Both the position numbers and the translations under genes were made by a program. A model generated the notes under the pieces. The model was not told the origin of the DNA and ran no database searches. It saw only the letters and a program-made list of their open reading frames with translations. Of a stretch of DNA of 64,000 bases, positions 1-10,576 are shown piece by piece. The stretch's first letter is position 1; the number at the start of each line of letters is the position of its first letter. The DNA comes from Pseudomonas sp. PDM16. GTDB lineage: Bacteria > Pseudomonadota > Gammaproteobacteria > Pseudomonadales > Pseudomonadaceae. The stretch is taken from positions 248,001 through 312,000 of the forward strand of contig NZ_JACVAM010000002.1 of NCBI RefSeq assembly GCF_014851865.1, read 5' to 3'.

Positions 1-103
1 TGAGTTCCATAACACTGCTCCTCGAAGGTCTTGGAAAATGCCCCGCTGGCGCTGGGCGCCTGTTCGTCTTGTTTCTGACGAATTCTTAACGAGGGGTCAA
101 AAA

Positions 104-835
104 TTGAGCATGACAGCCGAGAAGAATGCCCGAGAATTGTTGCTCAAGGAATACCGTGGAGTGCTTTCAACCCACTCCAAGAGCATGCCGGGCTTTCCTT
201 TTGGATCGGTGGTGCCTTACTGCCTGAACGAACAGGGCGTGCCGCTGATTCTGATCAGCCGCATCGCTCAGCACACCCACAACCTGCGAAAGGATGCCAA
301 ATGCTCGTTGTTGGTCGGTGAGCGCGGCGCGGAGGACGTGCAGGCTGCTGGGCGTCTGACGTTGCTGGCCGAAGCCCGGCAGCTGGAGGAACCGGCAGCC
401 ATCGAGGCGGCTGCAGACCGCTACTATCGCTACTTCCCTGATGCGCGCGACTACCACACGGCCCACGACTTCGATTTCTGGGTGCTGGAGCCTGTGCGCT
501 GGCGTTTCATTGGTGGCTTCGGCGCCATCAATTGGCTAAATGAGGTCAGCATGGCCAATCCCCATGCTGGTGAGGCTGAGCGCGGAATGGTCGAACATAT
601 GAACGACGACCACGCCAGCGCCATCTCCCACTATGTGGCGTTGGCCGGTCTGCCGCAGCACGAACCAGCGCAGCTGGTTGGTATTGATAGCGAGGGTTTT
701 CACCTGCGCATTGGCAAGGGGCTGTACTGGCTAGCCTTTCCAACATCCTGTAACAACCCTGGTTCGGTTCGGCAGGCCCTGGTATCGCTGGCTCGCGCCG
801 AAGTGTGGCCGACCGTCGGGCAGGCTTCAGCTTGA
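104..835 (+). CDS. HugZ-like heme utilisation / pyridoxamine-phosphate-oxidase-fold protein
   Basis: A protein of about 240 residues in two parts. The N-terminal two thirds is a split-barrel FMN-binding-fold domain (motif SKSMPGFPFGSVVPY followed by ISRIAQHTHNL). The C-terminal part is a DUF2470-type domain starting near the motif MVEHMNDDHASAI. This pairing is typical of HugZ-family proteins, some of which bind and degrade heme; activity here is inferred from family only. An upstream ATG at 38 exists, but GAGGGG at 91-96 sits 7 bases before a TTG at 104 and 13 before an ATG at 110, so translation most likely begins at one of those. It lies just upstream of fxsA and groESL, the same neighbourhood as in P. 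aeruginosa. Confidence 0.8.
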   Translation: MSMTAEKNARELLLKEYRGVLSTHSKSMPGFPFGSVVPYCLNEQGVPLILISRIAQHTHNLRKDAKCSLLVGERGAEDVQAAGRLTLLAEARQLEEPAAIEAAADRYYRYFPDARDYHTAHDFDFWVLEPVRWRFIGGFGAINWLNEVSMANPHAGEAERGMVEHMNDDHASAISHYVALAGLPQHEPAQLVGIDSEGFHLRIGKGLYWLAFPTSCNNPGSVRQALVSLARAEVWPTVGQASA

Positions 836-899
836 ATTAAGCGCCAGGCCCCATACTTCTTTCCTATCGGAAGCCGTTCTTCCGTCAAGGACATTCGCA

Positions 900-1349
900 A
901 TGCGCGCTTTTCTGTTTCTGTTCCTGCTGTTCCCCATCGTCGAACTGGCCGTGCTGATCCAGGTCGGCAGCGCCATCGGTGTGCTGCCGACGCTATTGCT
1001 GGTGATCGGTACTGCGGTGCTGGGCAGCATCCTGCTACGCGTGGCGGGTGTGGCTACCGCCTGGCGAGCCCGCGAGAAACTGGCGCGGGGTGAGATGCCC
1101 GAGCAGGAGATGTTTGAGGGATTGCTGATTGCTGTCGGTGGCGGCCTGCTGTTGCTGCCGGGGTTCATCAGCGATGTATTCGGTCTGCTCTGTCTGATTC
1201 CCTTCACCCGCCGTCTCATGATCGGTCGCCTGCAGCGTAGTGCTCAGGAGCAGGCCATGCGTCAGCGAGCCTTCTTCGACGATCCTGCAGCTCGTGGCGG
1301 CCAAAGCCATCCGCACGTCATAGAGGGCGAATACCAGCGTCGTGACTGA
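900..1349 (+). CDS. fxsA: FxsA family inner-membrane protein
   Basis: A 149-residue membrane protein matching FxsA: hydrophobic N-terminus (MRAFLFLFLLFPIVELAVL), a second hydrophobic block near residues 28-48, a charged loop with AREKLARGEMP, then a glycine/leucine-rich membrane segment (GGLLLLPGFISDVFG) and a polar C-terminal tail. In E. coli, overproduced FxsA alleviates exclusion of phage T7 by F; its normal role is not settled. An AAGGA stretch lies shortly before the ATG. The gene sits directly upstream of groES, but the heat-shock promoter after its stop codon indicates that groESL is also transcribed separately. Confidence 0.88.
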   Translation: MRAFLFLFLLFPIVELAVLIQVGSAIGVLPTLLLVIGTAVLGSILLRVAGVATAWRAREKLARGEMPEQEMFEGLLIAVGGGLLLLPGFISDVFGLLCLIPFTRRLMIGRLQRSAQEQAMRQRAFFDDPAARGGQSHPHVIEGEYQRRD

Positions 1350-1377
1350 GGTTGTGTAAAAAAATTCACAGCCTGCC

Positions 1378-1405
1378 CTTGAAATGCTTACCGTCGCCCC
1401 TATCT
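1378..1405 (+). promoter_or_regulatory. Sigma-32 heat-shock promoter of groESL
   Basis: CTTGAAA at 1378-1384 and CCCCTATCT at 1397-1405 are separated by 12 bases, an excellent match to the sigma-32 consensus (CTTGAAA, 11-16 bases, CCCCATNT). It lies about 150 bases before the groES start, leaving a GC-rich leader of roughly 140 bases with self-complementary stretches around 1500-1525. No CIRCE element (HrcA operator) was seen, consistent with sigma-32 control in this group. Confidence 0.85.
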
Positions 1406-1553
1406 AGCGATCACCGCAAGGTTTCTGCCGTACAGGCGGAACAGTCTTCCGCGGTTTGCCCATGGCGGACCGCGCCCGGCCCCAAGCCGGTTTTGCCTAA
1501 CCCTGCCGGCGCCGTCGCCGGCCAGTGAAAACAACTATCAGGAGAGATCGACA

Positions 1554-1847
1554 ATGAAGCTTCGTCCTCTGCACGACCGCGTTGTAATCCGTCGCAGCGA
1601 AGAAGAGACCAAGACCGCTGGTGGCATCGTGCTGCCGGGCTCCGCCGCCGAGAAGCCGAACCAGGGCGTGATCGTCGCTGTTGGCGCTGGCAAGGTTCTG
1701 GACAATGGCGAAGTCCGCGCGCTGGCCGTCAAGGTCGGTGACAAAGTGGTGTTCGGCCCGTACAGCGGCAGCAACACCGTCAAGGTCGACGGCGAAGACC
1801 TGCTGGTGATGGGCGAGCACGAAATCCTCGCCGTCATCGAAGCCTGA
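1554..1847 (+). CDS. groES: Co-chaperonin GroES
   Basis: 97 residues, the normal GroES length, beginning [14 protein letters not shown] and containing the mobile-loop region ([20 protein letters not shown]) that contacts GroEL. It forms the heptameric lid that caps the GroEL folding chamber in the cytoplasm. A strong ribosome site (AGGAGAG) precedes the ATG. groL follows after 47 bases in the same transcript, which is driven by the sigma-32 promoter upstream. Confidence 0.98.
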   Translation: MKLRPLHDRVVIRRSEEETKTAGGIVLPGSAAEKPNQGVIVAVGAGKVLDNGEVRALAVKVGDKVVFGPYSGSNTVKVDGEDLLVMGEHEILAVIEA

Positions 1848-1882
1848 TTCGAAGCGATCTCCGTCTAAACCTACAGAATTGA

Positions 1883-3535
<1,653 letters not shown>

Positions 3536-3557
3536 GCCGCTTCAGCTACGCTGAATG

Positions 3558-3595
3558 AAAAAAGCCCCGCCTGATTCAGGCGGGGCTTTTTCTTT
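3558..3595. terminator. Rho-independent terminator after groL, usable in both directions
   Basis: AAAAAAGCCCCGCCTG, a short loop, then CAGGCGGGGCTTTTTC: a GC-rich stem flanked by an A-run and a T-run. It ends groESL on the plus strand and can also stop the small minus-strand gene that ends at 3616. Confidence 0.9.
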
Positions 3596-3615
3596 ACTTG
3601 GAGGAAATGGCTCGT

Positions 3616-3852
3616 CTACTGCTCGCCTTTAAGGGCATGCGATAGACCAACCGCCAACAGCATCAGGTTTTCGCCATTCACTTCGGTTGCGATCTTGTTC
3701 CCGTGCCGGGCCGACACGACGGGGCATTGTTGTTGAGCGCAGGCGACGGAGTCGAGAACCTGCGGTCCCGGTTCTTGCCATGCGGCTGTGGCGAGCGCGG
3801 TGATGCCAAGAGCTCCTATGAGGAATAAACCTCGAGCGATTTCTAGTTTCAT
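3616..3852 (-). CDS. Small exported hypothetical protein
   Basis: 78 residues from the ATG at 3852 (MKLEIARG...), with GGGGTT upstream. An in-frame start at 3978 would add 42 residues lacking a signal sequence and is less likely. Residues 1-24 look like a cleavable signal peptide with an ALATA site. The mature part of about 54 residues has two cysteines (38 and 43) that could form a disulfide in the periplasm. I do not recognise a family. It sits between groL and colS, where P. aeruginosa also has short hypothetical genes. It could be part of the ColRS regulon, but nothing in the sequence proves this. Confidence 0.6.
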   Translation of the reverse strand: MKLEIARGLFLIGALGITALATAAWQEPGPQVLDSVACAQQQCPVVSARHGNKIATEVNGENLMLLAVGLSHALKGEQ

Positions 3853-4005
3853 CCGAGCAACCCCTTGAAAATGCTGCCAAGCACTGCTTTGAAAAACGCT
3901 AGAACATGATGGGGCGATACGCTGTTTGGGCAGACGAACGGCACATCGGAAATCATCTTGGAAACGCAAGCCATTCACATTGCCGGGCGAATATGACAGA
4001 ACGGC

Positions 4006-5310
4006 TCAGGCGGCGGAAAAAAATCCGTCAGACGGCTGTCTGCCTCTCAGACTGACCTCAAATCGGCACCCTCTTGGCGCAGCATCAGTCAGCTCCACAC
4101 TCCAGTTCTGGTTCTCGCATATTCGTTGCACCAATGAGAGCCCCAGGCCGAGCCCCTCGCCTCGCGCCGAGCCGCCACGAACGAACGGCTGGAACATCGC
4201 CTCGCGCTCCGCTACCGGGATGCCTACGCCGCTGTCCTCCACCACGAACCCCTGTGCACCGGTGTGCAGGCTGATACGCCCTTGCTCGGTGTAATGCAGT
4301 GCATTACGCAGCAGGTTCCCCAGTACCGATTTCAGGAGTGGGGCGTTGTAGAGCTCTCTATCAGTGGTGTCGGGGTGATAATCGAAAGTCAGGCCTTTAG
4401 CCTCGATGGCTGGCCGCCATTGAGCGACCAGTTCTTCTGCCACTTCGTTGAGGCGGCGGCGAGGAGCGCCACCGGCGTCCTCCTGGCGCGCACGGGCCAG
4501 TGTCAGGAAGGTCTGCACCAGACCACGCATTTCCTCGCTGGCGTTGGCAATACGTTGCACCTGCTTCTTGCTGCGACTGTCGAGGCTCTGGCTTTCCAAT
4601 AGGAGTTCACAGGAGCTTGCCAGCACCATGAGGGGAGTGCGAAGTTCATGGCTGACGTCGCTGGTGAACAGGCGTTCGCGGGTCAGGGCGCGGCGCAGCA
4701 GCCCCAGGGTGGTGTCGAAGGCTGCGGCCAGTTGCCCCACCTCGTCGCTGGCGTAGTCTTTGGCCAGCCTCGGCGCTTCGTCCAGCAACTGCTCAGGCGC
4801 GCGGACCTGGCGGGATAGTCTGACCACGGGCTCGATCACCTTGCGTGCCAGCAGCCATCCCAGCACGCCGGATAGTGCGAGGCTGATCAGGAAGCCCACC
4901 TGAACCACGGCGAAGAGTAACTGCTCGCGATCCTCGAAGCCGCTCTGGTCCTGCAGCAATACATAGCGTCGTCCGTCGACTACCTGAACGAAGCCGTGGA
5001 AAGCCCTGTCGCCACGAAATACCTCGTGGAAACCCAGGGTCAGATCCTGTAGGTCAGGGGGTAGGGCGAAGTCGCCCTGGCCGCCGCTGAAATAGAACAG
5101 CTGGCCGGTTTCGGGCTCATGGCGCCAGTCCGACATGCTTTCCATTTTCAGGAAACGCCCTAGGTCGCCGCTCAGCTCCTGTGAAATCAGGCGCTCCTCG
5201 ACCTGGTGAACGGTCTCGACGATGCCGAAGGCGAACGCTCCGCCGACCAGTGCCGTCATCAGTACAAATGCGATGACGATGCGTCGCGACAGGCTCTGCC
5301 TAAACTCCAT
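4006..5310 (-). CDS. colS: Sensor histidine kinase ColS
   Basis: 434-residue membrane histidine kinase. Order: transmembrane helix 1 (about 11-30), periplasmic domain (31-130), helix 2 (about 133-155), HAMP linker, H-box FTSDVSHELRTPL, and an ATPase domain with N and G boxes (LRNALHYTEQG, VEDSGVGIP, GLGLGLSLV). The periplasmic domain has E38, E96 and an ExxE pair at E126/E129, the positions I recall for metal sensing in P. putida ColS. Family role: senses excess Zn/Fe and phosphorylates ColR, which adjusts envelope functions. The start overlaps the colR end by 11 bases, so the two are co-translated. Called ColS because of its partner, the ExxE positions and synteny. Confidence 0.9.
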   Translation of the reverse strand: MEFRQSLSRRIVIAFVLMTALVGGAFAFGIVETVHQVEERLISQELSGDLGRFLKMESMSDWRHEPETGQLFYFSGGQGDFALPPDLQDLTLGFHEVFRGDRAFHGFVQVVDGRRYVLLQDQSGFEDREQLLFAVVQVGFLISLALSGVLGWLLARKVIEPVVRLSRQVRAPEQLLDEAPRLAKDYASDEVGQLAAAFDTTLGLLRRALTRERLFTSDVSHELRTPLMVLASSCELLLESQSLDSRSKKQVQRIANASEEMRGLVQTFLTLARARQEDAGGAPRRRLNEVAEELVAQWRPAIEAKGLTFDYHPDTTDRELYNAPLLKSVLGNLLRNALHYTEQGRISLHTGAQGFVVEDSGVGIPVAEREAMFQPFVRGGSARGEGLGLGLSLVQRICENQNWSVELTDAAPRGCRFEVSLRGRQPSDGFFSAA

Positions 5311-5983
5311 TGCTCGAATCCGCCAGACGGTAGCCTACGCCGTGCACCGTTTGCAGCAGCGATTGGGCGAAGGGCTTGTCTATCACCTGGCGTAGCTGAT
5401 GCACATGGCTACGCAGACTGTCGCTGTCGGGGCAGTCATCACCCCATAGTGCTTCTTCCAGAGCCTCTCGGCGGACCACATGGGGACTCTTCTGCATGAG
5501 TAGCGCGAGCAGTTTGAGGCCTACCGGGTTGAGCTTGAGGTGCCTGTCCGCGCGGGTGATTTCCAGGGTGTCGAGGTCGTAGCTGAGGTCGCCGACCTGC
5601 AGCAGCCGCTTTCCTCCACCCAGGCTGCGCCGCAGCACGGCCTCGATGCGGGCGGCCAGTTCCGACAGGGCGAAGGGTTTGATCAGGTAGTCATCGGCCC
5701 CTGCCTGGAAGCCTTGGAGACGGTCATCAAGCTGATCGCGAGCGGTCAGCATGATCACCGGGGTATCTCGTCGTGCCTCTTCGCGCAGACGTTTGCACAC
5801 GGTATAGCCGTCGATGCCGGGTAGCATGATGTCCAGTACCAGAAGGTCATAGTGCTCGTTGCTGGCCAGGCGAAGGCCGGATAGCCCATCCTGGGCACAA
5901 TCCACGGTATAGCCCTTGATCTGCAGGTAGTCGGCCATGTTGGCCAGAATGTCGCGGTTGTCCTCGACCAGGAGGATGCGCAT
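5300..5983 (-). CDS. colR: Response regulator ColR (OmpR/PhoB type)
   Basis: 227 residues: receiver domain (1-115) with the acidic pair near E7/D8, phospho-acceptor D51 (LLVLDIMLPG) and the conserved lysine in LIKPFALSE, then an OmpR-type winged-helix DNA-binding domain (about 125-222, ending VHGVGYRLA). It is the first gene of the colRS operon. In Pseudomonas ColRS maintains membrane integrity and metal tolerance; that role is taken from the family. A promoter should lie in 5984-6090. Confidence 0.92.
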   Translation of the reverse strand: MRILLVEDNRDILANMADYLQIKGYTVDCAQDGLSGLRLASNEHYDLLVLDIMLPGIDGYTVCKRLREEARRDTPVIMLTARDQLDDRLQGFQAGADDYLIKPFALSELAARIEAVLRRSLGGGKRLLQVGDLSYDLDTLEITRADRHLKLNPVGLKLLALLMQKSPHVVRREALEEALWGDDCPDSDSLRSHVHQLRQVIDKPFAQSLLQTVHGVGYRLADSSNGV

Positions 5984-6091
5984 GGGGAAGGCTCCTTCGG
6001 CAGGCGGCCGTTAAAGGTGGCGCAAAGATACCCTGACACACCGTCATTCAGCGTTATTTGACGGCATTTTCACACCTTCCTTCCAGTATAA

Positions 6092-6125
6092 AAAAAGCCG
6101 ACGCGGGAAGGCCTGCGTCGGCTTT
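6092..6125 (-). terminator. Rho-independent terminator after mexW
   Basis: GCCGACGC and GCGTCGGC form a perfect 8-bp stem around a 10-base loop. On the minus strand it is followed by a run of seven T, so it ends the mexVW transcript just before the colR promoter region. Confidence 0.88.
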
Positions 6126-6161
6126 GGAGGGCGGGCTGTCACCCGATTTGCCAATGGCCTC

Positions 6162-9100
6162 TTAGTGCGTCGCCGAGCTTGCCGTTGCTGGCGCCTTGTC
6201 CGGGCTGGCCAGCAGGGTATAGACGCAGGGCAGTACGAACAGGGTGAACAGCGTGCCGATCGACATGCCGGTGGCGATCACCAGGCCAATGTCGAAGCGG
6301 CTCACCGCGCCGGCACCGGTGGCGAGGATCAGCGGCACCATGCCGAACACCATGGCCGCGGTGGTCATCAGCACCGGACGCAGGCGGATCGACGCAGCCT
6401 CCTCGATCGCCTCGCGTACCGACAGGCCCTTGTCGCGGCGCAGCTGGTTGGCAAATTCGACGATCAGGATGCCGTGCTTGCTGATCAGGCCGATCAGCGT
6501 TACCAGGCCTACCTGGGTGTAGATGTTCATGCTGGAGAAGCCGAGGAAGATCGGAATCAACGCGCCACAGATCGACAGCGGCACGGTCACCAGAATCACC
6601 AGTGGGTCGCGGAAACTCTCGAACTGCGCGGCCAGTACCAGGAAGATGATGGCCATGGCCAGTCCGAAGGTGACGTACAGGGCACTGCCTTCCTGGATGT
6701 ACTGGCGCGAGGCACCCGCATAGTCGAAGGTGTAGCCGCGTGGCGACTCCTTCTGGGCGATCTGGGCGACCGTGTCCACGGCCTCGCCCATGCTGACAAT
6801 CGGTACACCTTCGATGATTGCCGCGTTGAGCTGCTGGAACTGCTTGAGCTTGGTCGGTCGGGCACGGTCGCTGACCTTGATCAGCGTCCCCAGCGGCACC
6901 ATCTCGCCGCTTTCGCTCTTCACGTAGTAATTGCTCAGCCAGCCAGGGTTGTCGCGGTAGGGGCGTTCGACCTGGGCGATCACCTTGTAGCTGCGACCGT
7001 CGATGGTGAAGCGGTTGACCTCACCCTCGCCGAGCAGAATGGCCAGGGTCGCGCCCAGGTCCTGCATGGAAACGCCCATCTGCGCGGCCTTGGCACGGTC
7101 GATGTCGACCACCACTTCCGGCTTGTCGAACGCCAGGTCGACGTTGAGGAAGGCGAACTTGCCCGACTCCATCGCTTGTTGCTTGATCTTCTCGGTTACC
7201 TGCAGCAACGACTCGTAGTCGTTCGGCGTGTTGATCACGAACTGGAACGGCAGACCCTCGCCCGTACCCGGCAGGGACGGCAGGTTGAAGCCGAAGATCT
7301 GCAGGCCGGGGATGTTGTTGAGTTTGCCTTGAACCTCCGGCAGCAACTCCATCTGGGTACGGTCGCGCTCGCTCCAGGGCGTCAGCAGGAAGCCGCCGAT
7401 GCCGGACTGGACGCCGTCGAAGCCGTTGATCTGGAAGGACGAGTAGTACTCGGGGAACTCCTTGAAGATCTTCACGAACTGATCGGTGTAGGCGTTCATG
7501 TAGTCCAGGTTGGTCGGCTGCGGTGCGTTGGCGAACAGGAACACGATGCCCTGATCTTCCTCCGGTGCCAGCTCGTTCTTGCTGAACATCAGCAGCACGG
7601 GAATCAGACACAGCACGATCACACCGAACACGATCACCACCGGGCGGGTATTGAGCGTGCCGTGCAGGATCTTCTGGTAGCGACGTTTGAGCTTGTCGAA
7701 GGCCATGTCCAGTTTGTGCGCGAGGCCCGTGGGGTTCTCCTCGTGGCGCAGCAGCTTGGCGCACATCATCGGTGACAGCGTCAGGGCAACGATGCCGGAA
7801 ATGATCACCGCCCCTGCCAGGGTCAGGGCGAATTCCTTGAACAGGGCGCCGGTCAAGCCTTCGAGGAAGCCGATCGGTGCGTAGACCGCGGCCAGGGTGA
7901 TGGTCATCGAAATCACCGGTACGGCGATCTCGCGGGCGCCCTCGATGGCGGCGTCGAACGGTGTCTTGCCTTCCTCGATATGGCGGTGGATGTTCTCCAC
8001 CACCACGATTGCGTCGTCCACCACCAGGCCGATGGCCAGCACCATTGCCAATAGCGTCAGCAGGTTGATCGAGTAGCCCATCAGTTGCATGAAGAACAGC
8101 ACGCCGATCATCGACAGCGGGATGGTGATCACCGGGATCAGCACCGAGCGGAATGCGCCGAGGAACAGGAATACCACCACGATGACGATCAGCACCGCTT
8201 CGGCCAGGGTTTTCACCACTTCCTCGATGGAGGCGCGGATGAACTCGGTGGCGTCGTAGGCGATGGACACCTTGAGGTTCGGCGGCAGCTGCGCCTCCAG
8301 CTCTGGCAGGGCGCCGCGCACGTGCTTGATCACGTCCAGCGGGTTGGCGCTGGGCGTGCCCTTGATGGCGATGTAGACCGACGGGATGCCGTCGAACGAA
8401 CTGATCGAGTCGTAGTTCTCCGCGCCCATCTCTACCCGGGCGATGTCACGTACCAGCACGCGGCTGTCGCCAGAGGTCTTCACCGGAATGGCCGCGAAGG
8501 CTTCGGCCGACTTGAGGTCGGTGGTGGCGTTGATGCTGGTGACCACGTACTCGCCCTTAACCTGGCCGGCGGCGGCGAGGAAGTTGTAGCGCTGCACGGC
8601 GCTGGTCACGTCCACGGCAGTGATGCCGTAGGCGGCCATCTTCACCGGGTCCAGCCACAGGCGCATGGCGAATACCTGATTGCCGAGGATCTCGGCCTCG
8701 GCCATGCCCGGCAGGGTGGCCAGCTTGGGCTGGATCACCCGCGACAGGTAGTCGGTGATCTGCGGGTTGGACAATTCGTCGCTGTAGAAGCTGACGTACA
8801 TCAGCGCCGAGGCGTCGGCCGCTTCCTTGGATAGTACCGGGTCCTCGGCATCCTGCGGCAGCTGGTTCTTCACCTCGTTGGCCTTGGCCAGCAGTTCGGT
8901 GAACAGCCGGTCAGAGTTGGCGCCGATGCGGGCGTAGATGGAGATGGTGGAGACGTTCTGCTGGCTCGACGACGTCATGTAGTCGATGCCTTCGGCACTG
9001 GCCAGGCTCTGCTGCAGCGGCTGGGTGATATAGCCCTGGATGGTCTCGGCGTTGGCGCCCGGATAGGCGGTAGACACCGTGATCAGGGCGTTCTCCATCT

Positions 9101-9215
9101 GCGGATACTGGCGAATCACCAGTTTGCTGAAGGCCTGGAAGCCCAGCAGGATGATCAGCAGGCTGACCACGGTCGCCAGGACCGGGCGCCGGATGAACGG
9201 ATCTGTAAAAGCCAT
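6162..9215 (-). CDS. mexW: RND efflux pump inner-membrane transporter MexW
   Basis: 1017-residue RND proton/drug antiporter with the full architecture: TM1 at residues 11-30, a large periplasmic porter/docking loop, TM2-6 including the proton-relay pair in the motif GLVVDDAIVVVENI, a second periplasmic loop, and TM8-12 near the C-terminus. It pumps drugs from periplasm or membrane through a TolC/OprM-type channel, which is not encoded here, as in P. aeruginosa MexVW that borrows OprM. The length and the position next to colRS match MexW (PA4375 as I recall). It starts 22 bases after mexV with an AAGGAA ribosome site. Confidence 0.9.
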   Translation of the reverse strand: MAFTDPFIRRPVLATVVSLLIILLGFQAFSKLVIRQYPQMENALITVSTAYPGANAETIQGYITQPLQQSLASAEGIDYMTSSSQQNVSTISIYARIGANSDRLFTELLAKANEVKNQLPQDAEDPVLSKEAADASALMYVSFYSDELSNPQITDYLSRVIQPKLATLPGMAEAEILGNQVFAMRLWLDPVKMAAYGITAVDVTSAVQRYNFLAAAGQVKGEYVVTSINATTDLKSAEAFAAIPVKTSGDSRVLVRDIARVEMGAENYDSISSFDGIPSVYIAIKGTPSANPLDVIKHVRGALPELEAQLPPNLKVSIAYDATEFIRASIEEVVKTLAEAVLIVIVVVFLFLGAFRSVLIPVITIPLSMIGVLFFMQLMGYSINLLTLLAMVLAIGLVVDDAIVVVENIHRHIEEGKTPFDAAIEGAREIAVPVISMTITLAAVYAPIGFLEGLTGALFKEFALTLAGAVIISGIVALTLSPMMCAKLLRHEENPTGLAHKLDMAFDKLKRRYQKILHGTLNTRPVVIVFGVIVLCLIPVLLMFSKNELAPEEDQGIVFLFANAPQPTNLDYMNAYTDQFVKIFKEFPEYYSSFQINGFDGVQSGIGGFLLTPWSERDRTQMELLPEVQGKLNNIPGLQIFGFNLPSLPGTGEGLPFQFVINTPNDYESLLQVTEKIKQQAMESGKFAFLNVDLAFDKPEVVVDIDRAKAAQMGVSMQDLGATLAILLGEGEVNRFTIDGRSYKVIAQVERPYRDNPGWLSNYYVKSESGEMVPLGTLIKVSDRARPTKLKQFQQLNAAIIEGVPIVSMGEAVDTVAQIAQKESPRGYTFDYAGASRQYIQEGSALYVTFGLAMAIIFLVLAAQFESFRDPLVILVTVPLSICGALIPIFLGFSSMNIYTQVGLVTLIGLISKHGILIVEFANQLRRDKGLSVREAIEEAASIRLRPVLMTTAAMVFGMVPLILATGAGAVSRFDIGLVIATGMSIGTLFTLFVLPCVYTLLASPDKAPATASSATH

Positions 9216-9237
9216 AACGGATTCCTTGGCGGCGGGC

Positions 9238-10386
9238 TTACTGCCCGTCGCTGGCTTGTTTGTCCTGGGTTAGGGCCTTGTCGTCGACGATGGCCACATG
9301 GGCGCCGTTGTCCAGCTTGAGCTGGCCGGCAGTGACCACTTGCTCGCCGGCCTTGAGGCCCTTGAGCACCAGCACCACGCCATCGCGGCGTTCACCGGTT
9401 TCGACGAAACGGCGCTCGACGACCAGTTGGGCCTGGCCCTTGTCGTCTTTCTCCACTGCACCCTTGTCGTCCTTCTTCTCACCGATCACGTACACCGAAT
9501 TACCGTAGAGGGTGTAGGTGATGGCGGTTTCCGGCACCACGACCTGGGTCTTCTCGCCCGGTAGCAGGACTTCGAGGTTGGCGAACATGCCAGGCAGCAG
9601 CTTGCTGTCCGGGTTCGGCAGCATGGCGCGAACCTGCACGTTGCGGGTGCTTTCCTCGACCTTGGGGTTGAGGGCGCTGATCTCGCCTTCGAAGACCTCG
9701 CCTGGATAGGCCGCGACCGACAGGCGCACGCGCTGGCCGATGGCCAGTTGCGGGTAGGCCTGCTCGGGCAGGAAGAAATCGACGTACAGCCTGGACAGAT
9801 CCTGCAGGGTGGCGAAGTGGGTGCCTGGGCTCAGGTAGTCGCCGGTGTCCACCTGGCGGATACCGATGGTGCCGGCGAAAGGCGCGAGGACGCGCTTCTT
9901 GTCCAGTTCGGCCTTGAGCTGGGAGACGCTGGCCTCGGCCTTGAGCAACTCGGCATTGAGGCGATCGAACTCGCTCTTGGAAATGGCCTGCTTGCCGGCA
10001 ATCTTCTTGCCTCGCTCGTACTCGACGCGGGCCAGGGCGCGTACCGCCTCGGCGGTGGCCAAGATGGCGCGCTCCACCTCGCTGTCCAGTTGCAGCAGTG
10101 GCTGGCCCAGGGCGACTTTCTCGCCGGACTGGAACAGGACTTCCTTGACCGTGCCCTGTACTTCGGTGGTCAGGTCCACGCCCTGGAATGCCTTCAGCGT
10201 ACCGATGGCCGGCAAGCGGCGTTGCCAGGCTTTCTCTTCGGAAACGGCGGCAGACACGCTGATGGCTGGCTGTGGCGCCGTGAACATCTGGATTTGCTGG
10301 TAGATGGAGAAGCCTTTGTAGGCGGCGAGGGCGAGCACCACGAGGAGTACCACGCCCAGCATGATGAGCATGCGGCGGAGCAACAT
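9238..10386 (-). CDS. mexV: RND efflux periplasmic adaptor MexV
   Basis: 382 residues from the ATG at 10386, which has GGAAACGGAA upstream; an ATG at 10440 adds 18 residues with no signal function and is less likely. An N-terminal membrane anchor/signal (about 5-28) is followed by the membrane-fusion-protein pattern: lipoyl half-motif (QGTVKEVLFQSGEKV), alpha-hairpin (about 105-165), second lipoyl half (VLAPFAGTIGIRQV), beta-barrel, membrane-proximal domain. It bridges MexW to the outer-membrane channel. First gene of the mexVW operon; no local repressor gene is present. Confidence 0.9.
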   Translation of the reverse strand: MLLRRMLIMLGVVLLVVLALAAYKGFSIYQQIQMFTAPQPAISVSAAVSEEKAWQRRLPAIGTLKAFQGVDLTTEVQGTVKEVLFQSGEKVALGQPLLQLDSEVERAILATAEAVRALARVEYERGKKIAGKQAISKSEFDRLNAELLKAEASVSQLKAELDKKRVLAPFAGTIGIRQVDTGDYLSPGTHFATLQDLSRLYVDFFLPEQAYPQLAIGQRVRLSVAAYPGEVFEGEISALNPKVEESTRNVQVRAMLPNPDSKLLPGMFANLEVLLPGEKTQVVVPETAITYTLYGNSVYVIGEKKDDKGAVEKDDKGQAQLVVERRFVETGERRDGVVLVLKGLKAGEQVVTAGQLKLDNGAHVAIVDDKALTQDKQASDGQ

Positions 10387-10576
10387 ATTCCGTTTCCTTG
10401 GCAAGGCAGAAAGGGGCCTGGGAATAGGCGAAGCAGGCACCTTAGTGCCAGAGGGGCATCAAGTCAAAAGCCTGCGGTTGCAAATTCTTGCCTAGGCATT
10501 ATGACGCAACGCACTGTCGCGAAAACCGCACAGATGCGGGTGGAAACGGGACGTCCCTGTACCGATCCGAGGGGCG

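Noticed and set aside
1..109. End of an upstream gene at the window start
   Set aside because: No open frame with recognisable content; only the leader of the HugZ-like gene was seen.
6165..7775. 536-codon plus-strand frame opposite mexW
   Set aside because: Low-complexity His/Gln/Arg-rich translation typical of antisense shadow in GC-rich genes.
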